DNA of 64,000 nt. Origin: Acidobacteriota bacterium (lineage in GTDB: Bacteria; Acidobacteriota; Vicinamibacteria; Vicinamibacterales; UBA2999). Location: NCBI GenBank assembly GCA_021730945.1, contig JAKFYH010000013.1, positions 1-64,000 of the forward strand, written 5' to 3'. Both the position numbers and the translations under genes were made by a program. Of this stretch, positions 58,324 to 64,000 are shown piece by piece. Numbering within the stretch: the first letter of the stretch is position 1; each line of letters opens with the position of its first letter. Under the pieces are notes generated by a model that was not told the DNA's origin, ran no database searches, and worked only from the letters and a program-made list of their open reading frames with translations.

Positions 58324-58329
58324 ATTATC
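58324..58329 (-). promoter_or_regulatory. -10 element of the hydrolase gene (leaderless)
   Basis: GATAAT on the minus strand ends 7 nt before the ATG at 58316. An ATG at 58325 lies inside the hexamer, so the shorter start is preferred. Confidence 0.4.
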
Positions 58330-58334
58330 GCCGC

Positions 58335-58460
58335 ACCGGCACCCACGGCACCAACCCCTTGGCACCCCTAGGCACCGTACGCACCCCAGACACCTCGGGG
58401 TGCCGGTGAGTGTCGGTGAGTGCCGGTGAGTGCCGGTGAGTGCCGGTGAGTGCCGAGAGC
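58335..58460. repeat. GGCACCCCTAGGCACC array and TGCCGGTGAG decamer repeats
   Basis: The left part (58335-58390) is the inverted form of the 57.1 kb array (GGCACCCCTAGGCACCGTAC). The right part (58401-58456) is five tandem TGCCGGTGAG decamers, one with a T substitution. It lies between divergent hydrolase and cyclophilin promoters. Confidence 0.87.
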
Positions 58461-58464
58461 TTGT

Positions 58465-58470
58465 TATGAT
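58465..58470 (+). promoter_or_regulatory. -10 element of the cyclophilin gene (leaderless)
   Basis: TATGAT ends 6 nt before the ATG at 58477; AGGA in the gap is too close to serve as a Shine-Dalgarno. Confidence 0.45.
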
Positions 58471-58476
58471 TAGGAA

Positions 58477-58986
58477 ATGACTACCGCGACATTCGACACT
58501 TCCGAGGGCACCTTCAAGGTCAAGCTGTACGACGACAAGGCGCCCAAGACCGTGGCCAACTTCGTCGGCCTGGCCACCGGCACGCAGGAATGGACCGACC
58601 CCAAGACCAACCAGAAGGTCACCCGGCCGTTCTATGACGGGCTGGTCTTCCACCGCGTGATCGACGGCTTCATGATTCAGGGCGGCTGCCCGATGGGTAA
58701 CGGCATGGGCGGCCCGGGCTACAAGTTCGCCGATGAGTTCGGCACCGGCCTGCGCCACGATCGCGACGGCGTTTTGTCGATGGCGAATTCGGGCCCGAAC
58801 AGCAATGGCAGCCAGTTCTTCATCACCCTGGCGCCCACGCCGTGGCTCGACAACAAGCACGCCATCTTCGGCGAGGTCACGGAAGGCATCGAGATCGTGC
58901 GGGCGATCGGCAAGACCAAGACCGGCGCGCAAGACCGCCCGGCCAAGGAAATTGTCGTGCGCTCGGTCACAATCGCGAAGAGCTAA
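58477..58986 (+). CDS. Cyclophilin-type peptidyl-prolyl cis-trans isomerase
   Basis: 169 aa, one complete cyclophilin domain without signal peptide, so cytoplasmic. Active-site blocks: [15 protein letters not shown] (catalytic Arg and Phe), [20 protein letters not shown] and [12 protein letters not shown]. It has the short form of bacterial PpiB. Catalyses prolyl isomerisation in folding. Confidence 0.96.
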   Translation: MTTATFDTSEGTFKVKLYDDKAPKTVANFVGLATGTQEWTDPKTNQKVTRPFYDGLVFHRVIDGFMIQGGCPMGNGMGGPGYKFADEFGTGLRHDRDGVLSMANSGPNSNGSQFFITLAPTPWLDNKHAIFGEVTEGIEIVRAIGKTKTGAQDRPAKEIVVRSVTIAKS

Positions 58987-59010
58987 GCTCGCCCCCCGTA
59001 GGGGTGTGGG

Positions 59011-59032
59011 ATACCATATTAAATGGTATGAT
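59011..59032 (+). promoter_or_regulatory. Operator and -10 of the second toxin-antitoxin operon
   Basis: ATACCAT and ATGGTAT form a 7-bp inverted repeat with a 5-nt spacer (59011-59029). A TATGAT -10 (59027-59032) overlaps the right half and ends 7 nt before the ATG at 59040, so antitoxin binding would occlude the promoter. Confidence 0.62.
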
Positions 59033-59039
59033 CTCTACC

Positions 59040-59315
59040 ATGATTACCACCATGGATTCTGCCGGACGGGTCGTGCTGCCAAAGGCGGCCCGCGATCGCG
59101 CCGACTTGAGACCTGGCGTGGCGATCGAGGTGCGCGTCGTCGACGGCCGCATTGAACTTGAGCCGGCCGCGGCACGGGTGACTGTCGGGAAGCACGGCGG
59201 CTTCTGGGTGGCGACGCCGGTCGACGACGTGCCGACGCTGTCTCAGGACGAGGCCGAGGCCACCCTCGACGCCGTGCGCCTGAGTTCATTGCCGGCGACC
59301 CGAATGGCCGACTGA
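59040..59315 (+). CDS. vapB: AbrB/VapB-type antitoxin
   Basis: 91 aa from ATG at 59040; ATGs at 59028 and 59052 are alternatives, the first lying inside the -10. The swapped-hairpin domain reads TTMDSAGRVVLPKAARDRADLRPG, then VRVVDGRIELEP. An acidic C-terminal tail (DDVPTLSQDEAEATLDAVR) would bind the toxin. Its stop overlaps the toxin ATG (TGATG). Confidence 0.9.
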   Translation: MITTMDSAGRVVLPKAARDRADLRPGVAIEVRVVDGRIELEPAAARVTVGKHGGFWVATPVDDVPTLSQDEAEATLDAVRLSSLPATRMAD

Positions 59316-59743
59316 TGCGGGTCCTGGTCGACACCAACTGCCTGGTGGCGGCGGCGCTCGCGCAGCACGAGCATCACCGGGCGACGGTTTCGGATCTGTC
59401 CCGGCGGCGTGCCGCCGGGCAGACCTTGGTAATGTCGGCCCACGCCTTGCTTGAGGCGTTTGCGGTCTTGACACGGCTGCCCCCGCCGCACCGGCTGGCG
59501 CCGGGAGATGCCCTGACGGTGCTCGACCGCAATTGGGGCGACGCCGAGACCATGGCCCTGACCGCCACCGAAACCTGGCGCGCTCTGCGCGACCTCGCCG
59601 CCGCGAATGTCGGCGGCGGGCGCATCTACGACGGCTGCATTGCCGCCGGCGCGCGCAAAGCCAAATGCGATGAAATCCTGACGTGGAACGTCCGCCACTT
59701 CGCCGCCGCCCAGGGCGTGAGGGCGGTGACTCCCTTGACCTGA
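59315..59743 (+). CDS. vapC: VapC-type PIN-domain toxin
   Basis: 142 aa. PIN acidic residues: Asp in VLVDTNCLVAAAL, Glu in HALLEAFAVL, Asp in GRIYDGCIAA, with ILTWNVRHF (Asn in place of the last acidic residue) near the end. It is a different subgroup from the 36 kb toxin. Coupled to the antitoxin by one-base overlap. Confidence 0.92.
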   Translation: MRVLVDTNCLVAAALAQHEHHRATVSDLSRRRAAGQTLVMSAHALLEAFAVLTRLPPPHRLAPGDALTVLDRNWGDAETMALTATETWRALRDLAAANVGGGRIYDGCIAAGARKAKCDEILTWNVRHFAAAQGVRAVTPLT

Positions 59744-59774
59744 TTAGATCCTGCAGCGCCAAGGCGAGAAGGGT

Positions 59775-59780
59775 TATAAC
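59775..59780 (+). promoter_or_regulatory. -10 element of the 59786 gene (leaderless)
   Basis: TATAAC ends 5 nt before the GTG start at 59786. No good -35 at the usual distance. Confidence 0.38.
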
Positions 59781-59785
59781 AGGGC

Positions 59786-60121
59786 GTGATCTGGGACCAG
59801 GACGCCGAACTCGGCAAAGACCCGCCTGCCTGGTCGCTGACCGGGCGAATGTGCCTGTGGGCCGATGGCTCGCCTGCGCACATCCAGCAGGAGCCATTCC
59901 GCCTGATGCGATCGGGGTGGGAAGCCTACGGGCTGATCCACCGCAGCACGAAGGCCGGCGACAAGCGGCTGCCCATCACCTTGCGGCTCGAACCGGAAGT
60001 GCGGGCGCAGTGGGCAGAGAGTGGCATCGACGCCGTCAGCCACATCTACGAGCAACTCTCCAACTACCTGCTGCTGCGCGAGTGGTACGACGACGACCTG
60101 GGCGTGCTCTACCTGAAGTAG
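59786..60121 (+). CDS. Hypothetical 111-aa protein
   Basis: 111 aa from a GTG start. No signal or membrane segment. The composition is rich in Trp and Asp (WDQDAELGKDPPAWSL, WEAYGLIH, SNYLLLREWYDDDLGVLYL). No motif recognised. It starts 42 bp after the toxin gene, with its own -10-like box, and converges with the NHL gene with 3 bp between stops. Confidence 0.68.
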   Translation: MIWDQDAELGKDPPAWSLTGRMCLWADGSPAHIQQEPFRLMRSGWEAYGLIHRSTKAGDKRLPITLRLEPEVRAQWAESGIDAVSHIYEQLSNYLLLREWYDDDLGVLYLK

Positions 60122-60124
60122 CGG

Positions 60125-62170
60125 CTACGGCGCGGCCGTGCCCTTGCGAATGGTGTGGTTGCTGCGGTCGGCGATGTAGAGATTGCCGGCCGAATCCACG
60201 GCGATGCCCTTCGGGTTGAAGAATCGCGCCGCGGTGCCGGCGCCGTCGGTCGAGCCCACCGCGGCGGCGCCGCCGGTCGGCGACGCGCCGCCGATGGTCG
60301 TCACCTCTCCAGCCGGGGTGATTTGCCGAATCGCCTGGTTGTCGGTGTCGGCGACAAACACGGTGCCGGTGCGGTCAACGGCAATTCCCGAGGGATAGCG
60401 GAACCGCGCCGCCGCGCCGGCGCCGTCGCTATAGCCCTGGCTGCCGGCGGTGCCCGCCAGCGTCGTCACCACACCGGTCGACGTGACCTTGCGGATGGCC
60501 TGGTTGCCGTGGTCAACCACATAGAGGGTGCCGGTCGAGTCGACCGCCACCGCGAACGGCACCGAGAAACGCGCCTCGGTGCCACTGCCGTCAGCACTTC
60601 CGGGCGTGCCGTTCGCGCCGGCCAGCGTGGTCACCACGCCGGCCGCCGTGATCTTGCGGATCGTGTTCGCCGCCGAGTCCGACACAAAAAGGGTACCGCT
60701 GCCGTCGACGGCAATCCCGAACGGCTGGCTGAAACGCGCGGCCGTCCCGGTGCCGTCGGTCATGCCGCGAGTCATCGCCGCGCCGGCGATGGTGGTGACC
60801 ACCCCGCCGAGCGCGATCTTGCGGATGGTGCTATTCAACGAGTCGGCCACGTAGACGTTGCCGGCGGTGTCCACGGCCACACCGTAGGGCGAATAGAAGC
60901 GCGCCGACGAGCCGGTGCCGTCGGCGCTGCCGTAGCTGCCCGGCGAGCCGGCATAGGTCGTGACCTCACCGTCGACAGAAATCCGCCGAATGACATGCGC
61001 GCCGCTGTCGGCGACGTAGACCACGCCGTTGGCGTCGACCGCGGTCGTGAACGGATCCTCGAAGCGGGCGGCCGCGCCGGTGCCATCCGCGCTGCTCGAG
61101 CGGCCGGCGGCGCCGGCCACGGTGGTCACGACACCCGCGCTGGTGACCGCGCGGATGGTGTCGTTCTCGGCATCGGCCACATACAGCACGCCGGCGGAGG
61201 AGATCGCAATCCCTGATGGGTAGTGAAACCGCGCCGCGGTGCCGCTGGCGTCGGTCGGTCCGGGCGTGGCGACGCCGCCGGCCACCGTCGTGACGACGCC
61301 GCTGGTGGAGATGGCGCGAATCGAGTGCGACCCGTAGTCGGCCACATACACGACGCCGGCCGCGTCCACCGCGACCCCGCGAGGCTCGGACAGCGCCGTA
61401 CCGGTCAGGGTCAGGGTCGTCACTACGCCGGCGGAGGTGATCTTTCGAATCGCCCGGTTGCCGGAATCGGCGACATACACCGTGCCGGCGGCATCCACGG
61501 CGATCCCCATGGGGCCGCGGAACGACGCGGAGGTGCCGGTACCATCGGCGTTGCCGGCGTTGTCGGCGGATCCCGCCAGGGTCGTCACGACCCCAGCACT
61601 CGTGACCTTGCGAATCAGGTGGTTGTCGTAGTCGGCAACATACAGCGTGCCACTCGAGTCGATCGCCACACCGCGCGGCTCGTCGAGCCGGGCGGCGGTG
61701 CCGGTCCCATCGGTGGTGCCGGCGGCGCCACCACCCACGAAGGTCGTCGCCACTCCGGCGGAGGTGACTTTGCGGATGGCGTTGTTCGAGGCATCGGCCA
61801 CGTAGACCGTGCCCGCACTGTCGACCGCGACCCCAAACGGCTCGTTGAAGCGGGCCGCCGTGCCGGTGCCGTTGGTCGAGGCACCAGACCCGGCCGTGCC
61901 GGCAAGCGTCGTCACCACGCCGGCCGGTGTCACCTTGCGAATGGTGTTGTTGCTGGTATCGCCGACATAGAGATTGCCGGCGCTATCGACGGCCACGCCA
62001 CGCGGCGTGTCGAACTGGGCGTCGCCCGCGGTGCCGTCCTGGCTGTTCACCACCGAGCCCGGGGTCCCGGCCAGCGTCGAGAACGTGAAGGTCGCGGCGG
62101 CGAGCCGTACGCCCACCAGCGCCAGCAGTGACAGCGCAAGAATCGACCCGTATCGCAAACAGCGTGGCAT
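60125..62170 (-). CDS. Secreted NHL-repeat beta-propeller protein
   Basis: 681 aa from ATG at 62170 with GGAG upstream. The signal peptide ends RLAAATFT. About twelve repeats of roughly 54 residues follow, each with GVAVDSAGNLYVxDxxNxxIRKVT and GVVTTLAGTAGxxGxxDGTGTAARF, enough for two six-bladed NHL propellers. The repeats are highly alike at DNA level, so gene conversion is likely. Probably an extracellular or periplasmic scaffold; no catalytic motif. Confidence 0.9.
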   Translation of the reverse strand: MPRCLRYGSILALSLLALVGVRLAAATFTFSTLAGTPGSVVNSQDGTAGDAQFDTPRGVAVDSAGNLYVGDTSNNTIRKVTPAGVVTTLAGTAGSGASTNGTGTAARFNEPFGVAVDSAGTVYVADASNNAIRKVTSAGVATTFVGGGAAGTTDGTGTAARLDEPRGVAIDSSGTLYVADYDNHLIRKVTSAGVVTTLAGSADNAGNADGTGTSASFRGPMGIAVDAAGTVYVADSGNRAIRKITSAGVVTTLTLTGTALSEPRGVAVDAAGVVYVADYGSHSIRAISTSGVVTTVAGGVATPGPTDASGTAARFHYPSGIAISSAGVLYVADAENDTIRAVTSAGVVTTVAGAAGRSSSADGTGAAARFEDPFTTAVDANGVVYVADSGAHVIRRISVDGEVTTYAGSPGSYGSADGTGSSARFYSPYGVAVDTAGNVYVADSLNSTIRKIALGGVVTTIAGAAMTRGMTDGTGTAARFSQPFGIAVDGSGTLFVSDSAANTIRKITAAGVVTTLAGANGTPGSADGSGTEARFSVPFAVAVDSTGTLYVVDHGNQAIRKVTSTGVVTTLAGTAGSQGYSDGAGAAARFRYPSGIAVDRTGTVFVADTDNQAIRQITPAGEVTTIGGASPTGGAAAVGSTDGAGTAARFFNPKGIAVDSAGNLYIADRSNHTIRKGTAAP

Positions 62171-62199
62171 CCCGATCTCCGGTTCGTCCGTTCGTGTGG

Positions 62200-63702
62200 C
62201 TAAGGGTTCTGCAGAATCGCGACGGCGGAGATCGGCGCGATCGCGCCGTCGGTAATCGCCACGTACATCACCTGGAGATCCTGGCTGCCGGTCGGCGTCA
62301 GGAGGTGATAGTCATCGATATACCCTTCGGCGCTGGCGCTCAACTGGTCGCCGTTCGGCCACAGGAACACGACATCACGGGCGGAGGTCTGCGCTTCCCA
62401 ATCTTCAAAGTCGACGACGGTGGGCAATCCCGAAACGCTGCCGTCGGCGAAGATCAGCTTCTTCGGACCCGGGAAGGGCAACGTCGAAGTACCGCGCCCT
62501 TCGGTGACCGACGGATCGCCGTAGTACAGGCGGTAGCGCACGCCGCCGCTATGCAGCGGGAACGCCACCTGCGCGCTGGTGAACATCTTGGGGCAGCCGT
62601 TCGCCTGGTACTGCACCACCCACGCCGCGCCGTCCCACACGGCGTAGACGTGGTTCATCCGAGAGGTCGAGCAGTCGGTGACGGCGTCGGTGGTAAACAC
62701 CATGAACGTGCCCACGGCCATGTCCCAATGGGGCGAGTCGAGCGTGGGCCAGCCCAGCTTGAACTGGCGGGCGTTCAGAATCTTCAGGTTGCCGCCGGCG
62801 TCGCCCTCCACCGCAATCGCCACCGTGGGCGCGCAGCCGCCGCCGGTGGCGTAGTCCGCGACCGTGGTGCAGGTGGTCGCCGACCCGGCGTTGAAGTCCT
62901 GGCCGAAGAAACCGTCGGCGCTGTCGATGTACATCACCCGGGTCTTGCCATCGGCCCCCTGGGCCTCGAAGAACAGCCGCACCTTGCCACCACTCACGCT
63001 CCTGGCCAGGGGCACGCCCTGTCCGGTGGCCACCGACCTGACGAGGCTGCCACCCGACGACAGCGAGGTCAGGCCACTCGACCCGGATCGGCTCGCCAGC
63101 GACAGGTAGCTGTCGGGATTGGCGGCGTCTGCCGGACCGGACGCCACCGCAACCGCGAGCGTCGACGGGTGTACACCCATCGGGCCGTAATAGAACTGCA
63201 CGCGGTTGGCCATGTCGCCGGCATCCGAGCCAAAGCGCGTGGCGCTCAGCCGGGCGTTGCCGTCGGACACGGCCGTGGTCAGGGTGTCGACCGAATTGCC
63301 GGTGCCGCGGAACTGCCAGTACTCGGTGTCGGTTTCGGCGCTGACGCTACTGGCCGCGCTTGATTGGGTGCACGCCTCGTTGCGGCACGAGGTCACGACG
63401 ACGGCATAGGTGGTGAGGGCCTTCAGCCCGGTCAGGGTCAGGCTGGTGGCCGAGGCCGAGGCCGAGGCCTTCACCTCGGTGCCCTGAGCGGTCTCGCGGC
63501 CGACGATTTCGAAGTGGTGGGTCTGGTCACTGGCCGTCGCGCTCCACGACACCAGCAGCTTCGACGACGAGTAGACGGTCCGGCTGCCGGCCGCGGTGGG
63601 GCCGGTCTTGGCGACGGTCACTCCGGTGGGCGCCGACTCGCCGGCGATCGGCGTGGCAGCGATGAGCAATCCCGTGCAGATGGCGACGGCGGCGTGGCGC
63701 AT
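62200..63702 (-). CDS. Secreted protein with fibronectin type III-like domain
   Basis: 500 aa. Signal peptide ends AATPIAGESA. Residues about 25-125 form an Fn3-like domain (KLLVSWSATASDQTHHFEIV, LTGLKALTTYAVVVTSC). The remaining 370 residues look like a beta-propeller or lectin-like domain (VQFYYGPMGVHPSTLAVAV, VYAVWDGAAWVVQYQANGCPKMF, VRYRLYYGDPSVTEGRG), with no known family. Cys pairs suggest disulfides. It is upstream of the NHL gene with 29 bp between, probably one operon. Confidence 0.8.
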   Translation of the reverse strand: MRHAAVAICTGLLIAATPIAGESAPTGVTVAKTGPTAAGSRTVYSSSKLLVSWSATASDQTHHFEIVGRETAQGTEVKASASASATSLTLTGLKALTTYAVVVTSCRNEACTQSSAASSVSAETDTEYWQFRGTGNSVDTLTTAVSDGNARLSATRFGSDAGDMANRVQFYYGPMGVHPSTLAVAVASGPADAANPDSYLSLASRSGSSGLTSLSSGGSLVRSVATGQGVPLARSVSGGKVRLFFEAQGADGKTRVMYIDSADGFFGQDFNAGSATTCTTVADYATGGGCAPTVAIAVEGDAGGNLKILNARQFKLGWPTLDSPHWDMAVGTFMVFTTDAVTDCSTSRMNHVYAVWDGAAWVVQYQANGCPKMFTSAQVAFPLHSGGVRYRLYYGDPSVTEGRGTSTLPFPGPKKLIFADGSVSGLPTVVDFEDWEAQTSARDVVFLWPNGDQLSASAEGYIDDYHLLTPTGSQDLQVMYVAITDGAIAPISAVAILQNP

Positions 63703-63762
63703 GACGAATCAGACCTCAAGGCGGGTCAAAAGTTAAACGCCCGCCCTCTAAGGTATCGGCCA

Positions 63763-64000
<238 letters not shown>

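Noticed and set aside
57186-58409. 407-aa plus-strand ORF
   Set aside because: Antisense of the alpha/beta hydrolase, whose GLSMGG elbow is clear on the minus strand.
58401-58456. Iteron-like decamers as replication origin
   Set aside because: TGCCGGTGAG units are tandem without an AT-rich region, DnaA boxes or replication genes nearby.

Overview
This 64 kb window is high-G+C DNA from a Gram-negative, aerobic heterotroph. Two very large Oar-type TonB-dependent receptors ending in Trp, many SPTSPT-linker lipoproteins, M20 and amidase secreted hydrolases, a cbb3-type oxidase and the E. coli-type ArgG together suggest an Acidobacteriota-like organism (Vicinamibacteria would fit). This is inference from gene content, not a database match. 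No rRNA, tRNA, CRISPR, prophage or insertion sequence was recognised. Genes are densely packed on both strands, often with ATGA or GTGA stop/start overlaps.

Layout. 0-8.4 kb: a minus-strand operon of two YHYH-domain proteins, a MORN-repeat protein and a SCO copper chaperone. Beside it on the plus strand are an OmpR/histidine-kinase pair and a di-heme cytochrome c peroxidase, followed by a convergent TonB receptor; together they may form a metal- or redox-handling region. 8.5-21.6 kb: diguanylate cyclase, FHA protein, EVE protein, several lipoproteins, an HTH-transmembrane protein, Uup, a multi-pass acyltransferase, an M20 peptidase, a BNR-repeat protein and a divergent pseudouridine synthase. 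21.9-27.8 kb: D-threonine aldolase/D-serine dehydratase-like enzyme, then a cobalamin-riboswitch-controlled btuB-PepSY unit and TerC. 27.8-35.8 kb: an ABC-F ATPase, then a seven-gene operon starting at a near-consensus promoter. It encodes two exported DsrE-like proteins, a tandem-duplicated secreted protein, cbb3 subunit I, a CcoO-CcoP fusion, a tiny membrane protein and a TsdA-like di-heme cytochrome, read here as a putative thiosulfate-to-oxygen electron route. 36-42.4 kb: VapBC, Dus, a CNNM-type CBS protein, an ABC-2 exporter and a rhomboid protease. 42.8-49.1 kb: the two large receptors. 49.4-60.1 kb: LytS/LytTR pair, GlgB, SGNH hydrolase, amidase, alpha/beta hydrolase, cyclophilin, a second toxin-antitoxin pair and a small protein. 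60.1-64 kb: NHL-repeat and Fn3-like secreted proteins and the C-terminus of ArgG.

Two genome-wide habits stand out. First, many transcription units have a -10-like hexamer 5-8 nt before the start codon and no Shine-Dalgarno, implying leaderless mRNAs. Second, gene borders carry short repeats arranged as tandem copies followed by their reverse complement. The sequence differs from site to site, and some copies run into coding sequence: an 18-bp unit forms an in-frame hexapeptide array in GlgB, a repeat supplies the GTG start of an ABC transporter, and a 34-bp inverted repeat encodes both the start of GlgB and the tail of its neighbour.
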